Positions 7,437-16,220 of a stretch of 57,437 nucleotides of DNA are shown in pieces. Each line of letters starts with the position of its first letter. The first letter of the stretch is position 1. This stretch comes from a virus. The stretch covers positions 1 to 57,437 of the IMG/VR virus record IMGVR_UViG_3300050033_000419, one strand, 5' to 3'. The notes beneath the pieces are model-generated. The model was given only the letters and a program-made list of their open reading frames with translations, ran no database searches and had not been told where the DNA came from. A program made the translations under genes and the position numbers.

Positions 7437-8303
7437 TCAGAGCCTCAGGTCGCGATATGGATAGAGCAACCGCTGCACGGTGTATGGCATGTTGCCGAGA
7501 TCCTTCTCCACCGGTTCGCGGGTGTTATAGGCCTCATTAACGAGAAACTTGATGGCCGTCTTGATCGATTCTGGGACCGGCTCGCCCCAGTACATGGCGG
7601 AACCCGCAACGGCATTCGTCGCGGTATCGGCCAGGGTGGCGTTCCCGCTGCCATCGACCGATGCAATGGTGGTGATCAATGGAGTCGCTGGAGATCCAAC
7701 GGCGCCCGGAATTGTGATCGATGCGCCAACGTCGGTCTGTAGGAAGCTACCCCCCGTCAGTACCTTCGAACTCGCAGCAATGCTCACCGTCATCGGAGTG
7801 CCGTAGCCCACCGCCCAGTCGATCCATACAGCATTCGTCTGAATGCGCGAGATCGGCCAAAACTTACCGAAGGGCGGGGTGATCCGCGCGGGTCGAGAGA
7901 CAATGTCCGCCAGGTAGTCGATGCCCTGTTCCATGACGACGGTGTCGCCATTGGGATCAGGACCGACGTATGCCAGCTGTACGATGGCGCGAACTGGGGC
8001 CCACTCCGGCACGATCGCCCAGCGGATGCCGGCCATGTAGGATGTGGCGCCAATCGCGATCGGGGCGCTGACGATGTTGCCGCCGAGGCGCTGATCGATA
8101 TAGCCCGGGAACGCATCCAGATACATGCGCCAGACTTGAGTGATTATCTTCTTGTTGAGGAAGGTTTCCACTTGCTCGCGCGCGGACGTGATGAGGCTTG
8201 TGACCAGATCATCGTCATCATCGATGGTGATGCGCGCAAACAGCTTCGCCTCGTCGAGCGTGACAGGCTCGGCGGCAGGCCGCTGTATTAGCTGGAAACC
8301 CAT
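7437..8303 (-). CDS. Head-tail connector protein (gp6-like) with inserted beta domain
   Basis: A 288-aa protein. Residues 1-80 are the gp6-like helical part (LIQRPAAEPVTLDEAKLFAR, then SLITSAREQVETFLNKKI). Residues 115-170 give IDYLADIVSRPARITPPFG and WIDWAVGYG, typical of the longer connector family. A Thr/Ser/Gly-rich stretch at about residues 180-245 (VLTGGSFLQTDVGASITIPG, then IASVDGSGNATLADTAT) looks like an inserted beta-sandwich. The end (IKTAIKFLVNEAYNTRE) returns to the family consensus. It docks on the portal ring. Confidence 0.82.
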   Translation of the reverse strand: MGFQLIQRPAAEPVTLDEAKLFARITIDDDDDLVTSLITSAREQVETFLNKKIITQVWRMYLDAFPGYIDQRLGGNIVSAPIAIGATSYMAGIRWAIVPEWAPVRAIVQLAYVGPDPNGDTVVMEQGIDYLADIVSRPARITPPFGKFWPISRIQTNAVWIDWAVGYGTPMTVSIAASSKVLTGGSFLQTDVGASITIPGAVGSPATPLITTIASVDGSGNATLADTATNAVAGSAMYWGEPVPESIKTAIKFLVNEAYNTREPVEKDLGNMPYTVQRLLYPYRDLRL

Positions 8304-8316
8304 AGCATTTCCTCAG

Positions 8317-8463
8317 TTACTTCTTCGATTTCTTCGCTGGTTGCGGCTTTTCTTCTGTCACCGCGACGGGCGATTCCGCTTCCGCATCGTCGGCTTCCTG
8401 GATCTGCCGGCGCACGTTGCGCGGATCGCGAGCGTACTGCTGAAGCAATTCATTGCTGGACAT
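8317..8463 (-). CDS. Small hydrophilic protein, 48 aa
   Basis: A short gene between capsid and connector: MSSNELLQQYARDPRNVRRQ, then an acidic stretch and a Lys-rich end (KPQPAKKSKK). ATG 8463 follows AAAGG. Small genes of this kind with an acidic-to-basic composition are common after the capsid gene, but no function is assignable. Confidence 0.6.
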   Translation of the reverse strand: MSSNELLQQYARDPRNVRRQIQEADDAEAESPVAVTEEKPQPAKKSKK

Positions 8464-8479
8464 GTGGAGCCTTTAAGAA

Positions 8480-8501
8480 GGGCGGCCCCGAAGGACCGCC
8501 C
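8480..8501 (-). terminator. GC-rich hairpin after the capsid gene
   Basis: On the minus strand GGGCGGTCC-ttcg-GGGGCCGCCC forms a stable stem with a UUCG-type tetraloop, followed by TTCTT. The U-tract is short, so it may be a partial terminator or an RNA-stabilising 3' end for capsid mRNA. Confidence 0.55.
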
Positions 8502-8521
8502 CAGAGTTGAGTTCAGTTGAC

Positions 8522-9802
8522 CTAGCTCGCAGCCTGGACCAGAACCGCGATCGGGTGCGTGCCGGCATCGAGCAACTGCGCGTCTGCCCGGAGGAAGGCC
8601 TGGTAGCCAACCTGCAGGTAGTCGGCATAGCGCTCGTTGAGGCGCATGACGGTGGTATCGCCCGCAACGCGGCGCACCTTGTACTTGCTCATGTCACCGA
8701 ACAGCATGAAGTTGTTGCCGACGAGCGGTGATCCATTGCGACCAATCTGCGGCATGTCATTGTTGATGACATACGAGTAGCCGTTGATCGTGTTGGGATC
8801 GCTTGCCGCCAAGCCAGGCAGCCACAGGTAACGACCGTAGCTGTCCTTCAACTTCTTGATCGCCTTCAGCGTGGAGTCGTGGAACATGTACTTCGCGCTG
8901 GGACGATAGGCCGGATCGACGGTGTGCTCGAGGTTGAGCAGGTCATCGCCGATGATGGTGGTGGTCTGGCCGGAAGCGGTGGCGACGGTGAGGCCCGCTG
9001 AGACTGCGGCGGTCACGATGCCAGAAGGCTCGCTGCTGCCACTGCCCACGGTGAACTTGTTGTTAAACAAGCGGCCGAGGCGGATGCCCAACAGCTTCGC
9101 AACTTCCGTGTCCAGATTGAAATAGGCGTCGCGAATCAACTGGATCGGAATCAGGATCGAGTCGGAGCAGAAGGTGAAGGCGCCGAACATAACCTGTCCG
9201 AAGGTCATATCGGTTTCGGTCAGCTGGGTGTTGATGCCGAGAATGCGTCCCATATTCGCGGTATCGTTGATCGTCGGCCAGGGCAGCGGATTGCCAGTCT
9301 CAGTTTCGAAGCTGCCAACCACACCGTCAACCCCACCGAACCACTTCATGGCCACTTCCAACTGGCCGCTGAAGCCCTGGGGGATGGTGTAGCCACCACC
9401 GGTGGTCGTTTCCGTCTGTGCAGCGCGGATCGAGCGACCATCCGCAGAGCGGTAGTTGCCTTCGATGAGCTGCTGCTCTTCAGTGGTCAGCCCGCCGACG
9501 TTGCGCCGCAGATATTTCGAGAACACCTTCTCGTATTTGGCGGCGAATTCCTTCTTCTGCTTTTCCTGATCTTCCTCGCTCACGGCGCCGCCGATGTTGA
9601 CCATCGGAGGCGGCTGGGTGTCGGCGAAAGCGGCCTGCGCCTTCTCCGCGGCTTCCACCGTGCGGAGACGCGCGATGTCGGCGTCCAGCTTCTCGACTTC
9701 TGCATTGATCTCGTCGAATTTGGCAGTGTCGCCTTTTTCGAGGTAGGAGCGCATTTCGGCGGTCGCCCGTGCCCGCTTTTCTACCAATTCTTTCAATTTC
9801 AT
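8522..9802 (-). CDS. Major capsid protein, HK97 gp5 family
   Basis: A 426-aa protein. Residues 1-60 are a charged coiled-coil delta domain (MKLKELVEKRARATAEMRSY) used as scaffold and normally removed by the prohead protease; the cut probably lies near residue 100-115. The mature part starts around AAQTETTTGGGYTIPQGFSG and carries HK97-fold signatures such as PWPTINDTANMG and the ending MRLNERYADYLQVGYQAFLR, then GTHPIAVLVQA. It follows portal and protease, the standard order. A terminator-like hairpin upstream may set its level relative to the protease. Confidence 0.95.
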   Translation of the reverse strand: MKLKELVEKRARATAEMRSYLEKGDTAKFDEINAEVEKLDADIARLRTVEAAEKAQAAFADTQPPPMVNIGGAVSEEDQEKQKKEFAAKYEKVFSKYLRRNVGGLTTEEQQLIEGNYRSADGRSIRAAQTETTTGGGYTIPQGFSGQLEVAMKWFGGVDGVVGSFETETGNPLPWPTINDTANMGRILGINTQLTETDMTFGQVMFGAFTFCSDSILIPIQLIRDAYFNLDTEVAKLLGIRLGRLFNNKFTVGSGSSEPSGIVTAAVSAGLTVATASGQTTTIIGDDLLNLEHTVDPAYRPSAKYMFHDSTLKAIKKLKDSYGRYLWLPGLAASDPNTINGYSYVINNDMPQIGRNGSPLVGNNFMLFGDMSKYKVRRVAGDTTVMRLNERYADYLQVGYQAFLRADAQLLDAGTHPIAVLVQAAS

Positions 9803-9900
9803 TGTCTTTTTCCTTTTGGTCGATTTGTGGTGCGTGCTGCCGCGGCACCGCGTCGGGCGAGGCCGTCCAAATCCCGCGTCCGGCGGAATCTGGTTCCAAT

Positions 9901-9932
9901 AGAAAGGGCACCCGGTTTCGGGTGCCCTTCTC
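9901..9932 (-). terminator. Perfect hairpin between protease and capsid genes
   Basis: The arms aagggcaccc (9904-9913) and gggtgccctt (9920-9929) pair perfectly over ten bases around a six-base loop. On the minus strand the second arm ends in a short TTTCT run. It lies in the gap between protease and capsid and may act as an attenuator or as an mRNA processing and stability element. Confidence 0.65.
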
Positions 9933-9952
9933 TGAACTTGTTGGGAAATCTG

Positions 9953-11308
9953 TTACGCGACTGGCTGCGTCAGCTCCTTCAGCCGAAGAGTGCGCTCGCG
10001 GATGGCGCTCGATTGTGCGTCGTCGCCTTCGGAGAGTTCTTTGTGGGCGCCGTTGACCGCTTCTTTCACTTTTACGGTCACGTCTTCGCTGTCGGCGATG
10101 ACGGCTTTCAGCGATTCCGAGGTGTAGTCATCCGCAGCCGTCGAGAGCGTGTCGGCAAAGGCCTCGCAGGCAGAGGCGGCGGAGTTCAGTGCAGCCACAA
10201 TCGCGGAATCGTCGTCACCATCATCATCGGGATCGACAGCGGCAGATTGAATGCCGCTCTTTGCCTGACTGGTGGCATCCTTGCTGATCTCGATGTCGTA
10301 CTGCTTCGCGGCGGCCTTGATGCGGTCCCAGGCCTTGTCCTTCTCCGCCTTGTCCGACATGTCCGTCTGGTCGAAGCGCGCGATCGCGTTGCGGATGTGG
10401 GTCTTGGTCTTTTCGTCAGTGGAGAACTTGATTGGCAGCTTCCACTCCGCCGTCTTCTTCGGGTCACCTTGATAGGCGAAGTCGCCAATGGTCAAGTCTT
10501 CGCCGTCAACGCGCTTGGTCTTCTTCTTGTCTGCGCTGGCTTGGGCCTCTTCGGCTTCATCACACTGGCAGCCGACGCAATCGCAGCCGTCGTGGCTGCA
10601 GCCGGCACAATCCCCGTGCGCACATTCCGAACATGGGCATTGGCAGGCGGTGCTGGACGCCTTCAGAGAGTCAGGAACATGCTGGAACATCTTCGCCAGA
10701 TTGAATTGCGAGACCAGCGCCGAAGCTTCCTTCGACTTCTCGGGAGTGGTCGACATGACCGAATCCGCAAAGCCTTTTTCGACGGCATCCTGCGGCGAGA
10801 GCCAGGTCTCGGCACTCATCAGAGCTTCTACGTCGCCGGCTGCGAGCCCTGAACGCTTGCTGTACACGTCGCGCATGGAGCCGCTGACCTTGTCGAGCGT
10901 ATCGGCCATGGAGCGCATGTCGGCAGCGTCGCCCATCGCGATGGACCAGGCGTTATGCAGCATCATCATGGCGCCGTCGCAGACCTGAATCGTGTCGCCG
11001 GCCATGGCAATTGTGAAGGCCGCCGAGGCCGCTAGACCTTCGACGATCACATTCACGGGAACCTTCTGTTGGCGCAGCACGTTATGAATCGCCACACCAT
11101 CAAAGGCCGAACCGCCGGGGCTGTTGAGGTGCACAGCGATGCTGTCAAAGCCGCCGTCTGCCTTGGCGGCCTTAATGGAGTCGGTGACGCTCTGCGGCGT
11201 GATGCCTTCGCCAAACCAGTCTTCGCCGATCTCGCTGTAAATGAACAGTTCGAGGACGCTGGCCTGCTTCTTTGCCGCGAACATCCGCTTGATTGCGTGT
11301 TGCTTCAT
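9953..11308 (-). CDS. Prohead protease, ClpP-like, with Cys-rich insert and DUF6582-like tail
   Basis: A 451-aa protein starting at ATG 11308 (GGAGGG six bases upstream, ATGA overlap with portal). The ClpP-type S14 domain spans about residues 15-200: HLNSPGGSAFDGVAIHNVL, then GLAASAAFTIAMAGD with the likely nucleophile Ser, and MMLHNAWS with the likely catalytic His. Residues about 230-265 contain an extraordinary cluster of cysteines (CQCPCSECAHGDCAGCSHDG and more), probably metal binding and not usual in this family. After it comes a segment with WKLPIKFSTDEKTKTHIRNA and RFDQTD resembling DUF6582, then an acidic linker and a helical end that could serve as scaffold. Confidence 0.9.
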   Translation of the reverse strand: MKQHAIKRMFAAKKQASVLELFIYSEIGEDWFGEGITPQSVTDSIKAAKADGGFDSIAVHLNSPGGSAFDGVAIHNVLRQQKVPVNVIVEGLAASAAFTIAMAGDTIQVCDGAMMMLHNAWSIAMGDAADMRSMADTLDKVSGSMRDVYSKRSGLAAGDVEALMSAETWLSPQDAVEKGFADSVMSTTPEKSKEASALVSQFNLAKMFQHVPDSLKASSTACQCPCSECAHGDCAGCSHDGCDCVGCQCDEAEEAQASADKKKTKRVDGEDLTIGDFAYQGDPKKTAEWKLPIKFSTDEKTKTHIRNAIARFDQTDMSDKAEKDKAWDRIKAAAKQYDIEISKDATSQAKSGIQSAAVDPDDDGDDDSAIVAALNSAASACEAFADTLSTAADDYTSESLKAVIADSEDVTVKVKEAVNGAHKELSEGDDAQSSAIRERTLRLKELTQPVA

Positions 11309-12963
11309 CGACTTCCCTCCAAAGCGACCTTGCTCAGCGAGGCGTAAGCCCCGTCGAGTTCTGCCTCTGTGATCATCGCTGCCTCTTCCTGCTTCCACCC
11401 TGCAGCCCGCTGCCAAATCTGTTCACTGCGCTCCCCTGCAGCCCGCGAAACAGGCTCCGCGATCTCATCCGCACCTACCGTGCAAAGGCTGGTGAGCTGG
11501 GCTGCAACTCCCATGGCGGGACGCCAAATGCGCGCCACCGTCTCTTGATCTCGCTTCGAACGACTGATCGTTCGGTTAACGGCGTCGCGGAACAGCGCGC
11601 GGCAGGCATTCTTGACCCGATCGCGACGCAACGCCGAATTTGTATCGCCTGGGGTGCCGTCACCGCCTCCCTGGTTGCTGCCAGAATCGTTGGGAGTGCC
11701 GTCGTCGCTTCCTGGCGCCGGTGCTGCTGGCGGAGGCTCGTCGACCATCTTCTGCATCATCTCCAATGGGAGCATGTTGACCTGCACGAACCGCAGATCG
11801 CCACCTTCGCCGGTCGGAATCGGATTCCAATTCTCCAGCTCTCCAATCATGTTCGGGCTAATTGCGCCGGTGTTGAAGAGCGTCGCGTAGCCTTCCATAC
11901 GGGTCTTGAAATCGCCGCGCAAGAGGCCTTCCATGGAGTGCTCGCAGAAATAATCAGTGCCGTCGAAAAGCTTGCGGTTAAGTTCCTGCTCCCACTTAAT
12001 AGCATCTGGACGCAGGCCGTACATCACGAACTCCAAGGCCTGCTGTTCAATGTTGTTATTGGTCGCGCGCGTCAAATCTTGGATCAAGTGCAGCGGCACG
12101 CCGAAGGCTCGGGCGATATCGCCAATAATTTGCGCCATCGCTTCAACGAACTGCGCCTCGTTGGGGGGCACCGAGATTGGCTTCCACTCCAACCCGTTCT
12201 CGAGCAATAGCGGCCGCAGAGCATTGGCACCGGTCGCCGCTGACTGTAAGGACTGCCGCAGGTTATTGCGGGCCTCGGAGTTCAGTTCACCGCCGGCATA
12301 GACAAACGCGCCGCTTGGCCGAACACCGTTACCGAAGAACTGCGCCCCAAATCGGTCCATGGCCAGGGCACGGCCAATGGTCTGTTTGCAGAGCTGAATC
12401 GGTGAGATGCCCACGAGCCCATCGAACGCCATGCCTGGCACGTGGATGATGTTTTGCGGAGCGATGTAACGCGGTGTGCCCTGCGGCGTCGCCGTGGTTA
12501 CATAGCGCAAGTTCCCATCGGTACGCTCTGGATGTGTGCGATCGGAGGGCAGCGGCCACAAGCCAGTAGCGCGGCCGGCGCGATCACGCTGGATCTCCAG
12601 ATAAAGATTGCCCCAAAGCTGACGCTGCGCCTCAGCGCCTTCCCGCATGGCCATGGAGGTCATCTGCGGGTTCGGCTCGTCGTGCAAGATCGGATACAGC
12701 CGGTGGTCGGTAACGCGCCGCTTGCCTTTTGCCGTCCGCTCGTACACGCAAAGCGGGAGCGACGCCAGCCCTTGTGACTTCACCCGCACGCATGCCAACA
12801 CGGTCGGCTGACGCATCGCGGTCTTTTCATTGACCATCATGCCGCTGTCAGTAATCGTCATACCAAGCATGTCCATTAACACGCTGTATGGCTGAAGCGG
12901 TTGTGCCGGATCCTCCATCGTCAACGCACGAACATTCTTGGCCAGCGAAGAAATCAGGCTCAC
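11305..12963 (-). CDS. Portal protein, HK97 gp3 family
   Basis: A 552-aa protein with the portal pattern: PTVLACVRVKSQGLASLPLC in the wing, LYPILHDEPNPQMTS, then NIIHVPGMAFDGLVGISPIQ, and FGVPLHLIQDLTRATNNNIE in the stem. An acidic Gly/Pro linker (residues about 400-440) leads to a C-terminal helical part of unknown role. It forms the dodecameric ring through which DNA is packed. ATGA overlaps join it to the genes on both sides. Confidence 0.95.
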   Translation of the reverse strand: MSLISSLAKNVRALTMEDPAQPLQPYSVLMDMLGMTITDSGMMVNEKTAMRQPTVLACVRVKSQGLASLPLCVYERTAKGKRRVTDHRLYPILHDEPNPQMTSMAMREGAEAQRQLWGNLYLEIQRDRAGRATGLWPLPSDRTHPERTDGNLRYVTTATPQGTPRYIAPQNIIHVPGMAFDGLVGISPIQLCKQTIGRALAMDRFGAQFFGNGVRPSGAFVYAGGELNSEARNNLRQSLQSAATGANALRPLLLENGLEWKPISVPPNEAQFVEAMAQIIGDIARAFGVPLHLIQDLTRATNNNIEQQALEFVMYGLRPDAIKWEQELNRKLFDGTDYFCEHSMEGLLRGDFKTRMEGYATLFNTGAISPNMIGELENWNPIPTGEGGDLRFVQVNMLPLEMMQKMVDEPPPAAPAPGSDDGTPNDSGSNQGGGDGTPGDTNSALRRDRVKNACRALFRDAVNRTISRSKRDQETVARIWRPAMGVAAQLTSLCTVGADEIAEPVSRAAGERSEQIWQRAAGWKQEEAAMITEAELDGAYASLSKVALEGSR

Positions 12964-13148
12964 GGTTTACCCGCCTTCTTTTTGGCGCCGGCCTTGGCGC
13001 TGGCCGCTTCGTCGCGGGCGGTGGCCACTGCCCCGAGAACGAGGACGATGCCCAACACGATCACGCCAGCTGCGATGTTGAGCATGCTGACGCCGGCGAC
13101 CACGGCAAGAGCGCCGAAGACCGCCAGGATGTTGCTGGGATTTTTCAT
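12960..13148 (-). CDS. Small membrane protein, 62 aa
   Basis: MKNPSNILAVFGALAVVAGV followed by another hydrophobic run (IAAGVIVLGIVLVLGAVATA) predicts two membrane helices, with a Lys/Ala-rich cytoplasmic tail. It lies between terminase and portal with ATGA couplings. A holin or antiholin role is possible from topology, but proteins of this kind also occur here without known function. Confidence 0.65.
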   Translation of the reverse strand: MKNPSNILAVFGALAVVAGVSMLNIAAGVIVLGIVLVLGAVATARDEAASAKAGAKKKAGKP

Positions 13149-14959
13149 AGAACGGAAATCCTCGGCGTGCCCTTTGGTGCAGCGGTTACAGACGCCCGTA
13201 AAACCGCCATTAGCAACGCAGTTACAGGGTCGATCTTATTTTCCTGACGTTCCTTCGTCGGGAAGATGTTGCCTTTGCGGTCCCTGCGGCATACCACGTT
13301 GCTCATCGCCCACGCCAGCACTGGATCGCCGTCATGGTGGATCCGCACAGATGCAATTGCCGCCTCTAATTCCTTCATGGCTGCGGACATGTTGCGAACA
13401 TTCTGGTCAATGACGACCGGAACGACGTTTCGGTTCCAATCCTCGCGGGCCTGCGCGAATTGCATCAGCGGTGCCGCGTGATAGGGATCGTGTGGTACCT
13501 CGAGAACTACAAACCGGTCGGCGTCGGCAACCAGATCGTCGGTGATCCAAACATAGTCGGTCTCGTTCCCGGGCGTCTCGATGAGCTGGCCGGCATTCGA
13601 CCAGGCGGCATAGTGCGTACCATGCGCTTCCTGCACCTTCGATTCGTTCAGGTAATGCGAGCCGAACACGTAGTAGTGCCGCGTGGCAACGATCGTTTGG
13701 CCGTCTTTCTCTGATAAGCCTTCAAGGTCGCGACGGAAAACGATGATCTTGCTCGCGAGATCGACTTTGCTCGCGAGATCGAGGCCGATGAAACACTCCT
13801 GTTTCTCAAAATCCCCCAATTTCAACTTTGGGTCACAGCACGCATCCCATGCGGCTTGCGTGATCCAGCGCTCGTCCGCGTTCACCCAGATGTTCAGGTG
13901 CTTCGTCTTGAACGAGTTCTCTTTGCGCGGGTTCCGAATGGCCTCGCGATGATCTGCAGTGAGGATCTCCGGGTCCACCGAGACGCCCCAGTTCGGGTTC
14001 GCCTTGATCAGCGATTCAAGCTTGGTCCAGTCTTCACCCTCGTCGATCGTGTAGATGATGCCGAACCAGTTCTCGTTTTCGACCGTCCCCTCGAGGACCT
14101 TCTCTAAATCTTTTTGCAGCGCATAGCACGGGCCGCTGCGGTCGGTGCCGGCAGTGGTGATGACCAAGAGGATGGGGTTTTCGCGACCCACCATACCGGT
14201 CTTCATCGTGTCGTATAGCGTTGCGTCCGGGTGCTCGTGATACTCGTCAATCAGCGCGCACGACGGAGCAGCGCCGTCGCCAGGCTTTCCAATCACCGGC
14301 TCGAAGCGGCTGGAATCACCGATCACCGCCATCTGCTTGGCGCCAACCGTGATGCCAAAACGCTTCGCCATGTCAGGCGTCTGCAGAACCATTTGGCGCG
14401 CTGGGCGGAAGACCTCCCATGCTTGCTTTTCTGTTGATGCGCCGCTATAGACCTCGGCGCCAAACTCGCCGTCCGCCAAGAACATGTAGTCGCCGATCGC
14501 GGCGGCGAGCGGGCTCTTGCCATTCTTGCGGGGCACGATGACCGTTGCTTCGCGGAAACGACGACGTCCGGACTTCTTGCTGATCCATCCGTAAATACTA
14601 CATACAACGAAACACTGCCAGCCCTCGAGCGTGATCTTCAACCGGGCCGCGGCCCATTTGTTCTTGGTGTGCGGCATCAGCTCGATGAAGCGGCAGACCT
14701 TCTCGGCCCTGGCAGCATCGAAGCGAAAGAAGAACTCCTTGGTCTTGCTTCGGCGCAAATCTCTCAGGTGGCGCTCGCACGCCAGGTGCACCCACTTGCA
14801 CGCCACAATCTTGCCGGCGACGATATCGCGCGCATATTTGTTCGCACGCTGAACGTGCGGCGAGCCGCTAGTTAGGCTTGTTGCCGATGATCGTCGCTTT
14901 GCCTTTCGCGCCGGCGCCGGACGACCTGAACTCGCTGAACGGGTCTTTTTCGTCGCCAC
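13145..14959 (-). CDS. Terminase large subunit
   Basis: A 604-aa Terminase_1 (HK97-like) protein. The start is GTG 14959, nine to ten bases after GGAG inside the small-subunit gene, giving a 92-base overlap; no later start fits. Residues 135-150 show the ATPase P-loop region ATVIVPRKNGKSPLAAA, CALIDEYHEH is Walker B with its catalytic acid, and LLVITTAGTDRSGPCY is the coupling motif. The nuclease domain begins near CFIGLDLASKVD and includes further acidic residues toward WAMSNVVCRRDRKGNIFPTK. It cuts and pumps DNA into the prohead. Confidence 0.95.
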   Translation of the reverse strand: MATKKTRSASSGRPAPARKAKRRSSATSLTSGSPHVQRANKYARDIVAGKIVACKWVHLACERHLRDLRRSKTKEFFFRFDAARAEKVCRFIELMPHTKNKWAAARLKITLEGWQCFVVCSIYGWISKKSGRRRFREATVIVPRKNGKSPLAAAIGDYMFLADGEFGAEVYSGASTEKQAWEVFRPARQMVLQTPDMAKRFGITVGAKQMAVIGDSSRFEPVIGKPGDGAAPSCALIDEYHEHPDATLYDTMKTGMVGRENPILLVITTAGTDRSGPCYALQKDLEKVLEGTVENENWFGIIYTIDEGEDWTKLESLIKANPNWGVSVDPEILTADHREAIRNPRKENSFKTKHLNIWVNADERWITQAAWDACCDPKLKLGDFEKQECFIGLDLASKVDLASKIIVFRRDLEGLSEKDGQTIVATRHYYVFGSHYLNESKVQEAHGTHYAAWSNAGQLIETPGNETDYVWITDDLVADADRFVVLEVPHDPYHAAPLMQFAQAREDWNRNVVPVVIDQNVRNMSAAMKELEAAIASVRIHHDGDPVLAWAMSNVVCRRDRKGNIFPTKERQENKIDPVTALLMAVLRASVTAAPKGTPRISVL

Positions 14960-15326
14960 GCTCTGGAACTCCTACCTTCGATCGATCCGCCGGGGTCATG
15001 CCCATCCGACTGAGAAGGCCATTCATCTGCGCCACTTCGCCAACACTCGCACCAAACTTGCCGCCGATGCCGCCCTTGGGATCACGGACCTTTGCCATGA
15101 TGCGGACGGCGATCTCAACGGCCCACCGGTCGGAATTCATCAGCACGCCTGGCGGGATGATCGACGCGAGGTCGAGCCAAGCCGCCTTTTCGCCTTTACT
15201 GAGGAACTTCGGAGGATCTCCCAGGGGCCCGGTCGGAATGGGCTCGTTCTTGCGCTTCCGCTCCGGGTGTTTCTTATAGGAACCCTTTAACTGGAGGATG
15301 GCCGTCGCTGTTCTTGGTCGCGCCAT
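14868..15326 (-). CDS. Terminase small subunit, P27-like
   Basis: A 152-aa protein: MARPRTATAILQLKGSYKKH at the N-terminus resembles the P27 family, with a basic Pro-containing tail then KFLSKGEKAAWLDLASIIPP. It binds the packaging site and hands DNA to the large subunit. Its last 92 bases overlap the large-subunit start in another frame. Confidence 0.85.
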   Translation of the reverse strand: MARPRTATAILQLKGSYKKHPERKRKNEPIPTGPLGDPPKFLSKGEKAAWLDLASIIPPGVLMNSDRWAVEIAVRIMAKVRDPKGGIGGKFGASVGEVAQMNGLLSRMGMTPADRSKVGVPERGDEKDPFSEFRSSGAGAKGKATIIGNKPN

Positions 15327-15463
15327 GCTCGTTTTCTCCCGAAAACCATCTCCAGAACCAAATATTCCAAAACTTGTATTTTGGAGAATTGAAAATCTTG
15401 GGCGGCGCTTGGTCGCGGCGCTGACGCGCCAGAGGATTTAGACCCCCATCCCCCCTACATACG
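15327..15463 (-). other. Candidate cos / packaging recognition region
   Basis: This 137-base gap separates the HNH gene from the small terminase gene. On the minus strand it reads GTAGGGGGGATGGGGGTCTA followed by AATCC (about 15436-15460), then GGCGCGTCAGCGCC, a near-palindrome at 15418-15431. Closer to the terminase start is an AT-rich inverted repeat, tccaaaa/ttttgga (15366-15385). HNH-cos-terS-terL is a common order in cohesive-end phages and G-runs of this kind recur there in my experience, so the site is a sensible candidate. No cut position can be read from sequence alone. Confidence 0.4.
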
Positions 15464-15820
15464 TCACACCCGGCCGCCTTGGCCACGCTTGCTGCTATGG
15501 TGCGACTTGCACAATGCCTGCATGTTGGCTGGGTCGAACTTGTCGCCGCCGTCGCTCAGCCTGATGATGTGGTGCACTTCGTTGGCTGGCTGATCACAGC
15601 CCTTACTGGCTTCGCACATCGAGTGTCTGTTCAGGTACCACTCTCGATGCCTTCGCCATTCCCAGTCGTAGCCGCGCTCGGCCGAGCTTCCCCGGCTGGC
15701 GTCGTACTGCTTCCGTTGGACGGTTACCACGTTGATCTTGGTGTGACCTGGGCAATAACGACCATCGGCCAGCTCGCCGCATCCTGGCTGGCTACATGGT
15801 TTCCTTGCAGCAGTGGGCAT
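15464..15820 (-). CDS. HNH endonuclease next to terminase
   Basis: A 118-aa protein. A zinc ribbon at the N-terminus (CSQPGCGELADGRYCPGH) precedes the HNH core CEASKGCDQPANEVHHIIRL and FDPANMQALCKSHHSSK. HNH proteins of this type directly upstream of the small terminase (HK97 gp74-like) are needed for cohesive-end cutting in several phages. Confidence 0.9.
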   Translation of the reverse strand: MPTAARKPCSQPGCGELADGRYCPGHTKINVVTVQRKQYDASRGSSAERGYDWEWRRHREWYLNRHSMCEASKGCDQPANEVHHIIRLSDGGDKFDPANMQALCKSHHSSKRGQGGRV

Positions 15821-16140
15821 TAACTGCCGCCGATCAATTTATTTCTCTGTACTGAACCTGCAATCGCATTCGCACGAAAAGGGCGCGCGAAGAACTTAAT
15901 GCGCAGCGCGGCTTCAACCTGGGCAACGCAGTCAGCGTGCAGTTCCTTGAACCGCTCAATAATGCTGAGCTTTCGTTCCGGGCAGATCCAGTCGCGGCGA
16001 TCCACAAACCTCTTCTTCGAGCACTGCGTGCACTTCAGCGACTGCTCACGATCATTGTGCTCGATGAGATTCATAGAAGGCGCGGATAAGCATTCGAGGC
16101 CGGTCTCTTCCGAGCTGCCTACGTAAAGGCGTCTGCTCAT
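15820..16140 (-). CDS. Hypothetical protein, about 106 aa, Cys pair
   Basis: From ATG 16140 the product starts MSRRLYVGSSEETGLECLSA and contains LKCTQCSKKRFVDRRDWICP, a zinc-knuckle-like Cys set, then a helical end. The frame stays open to a TTG at 16263 and the extra stretch also holds several Cys (VCCLNECCLIHTKEAGGDCQ), so the true start may be earlier. No clear ribosome binding site decides it. It overlaps the HNH gene by one base. Confidence 0.5.
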   Translation of the reverse strand: MSRRLYVGSSEETGLECLSAPSMNLIEHNDREQSLKCTQCSKKRFVDRRDWICPERKLSIIERFKELHADCVAQVEAALRIKFFARPFRANAIAGSVQRNKLIGGS

Positions 16141-16220
16141 TATGGAAATGGAAACCGGCCACGAATACCAGCTCTGGCAATCTCCGCCGGCCTCCTTCGT
16201 GTGGATTAAGCAACACTCGT

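Noticed and set aside
15274-15486. A 70-aa open frame across the HNH-terS gap
   Set aside because: It overlaps both genes, its sequence has no protein-like pattern, and the region better fits a packaging site.
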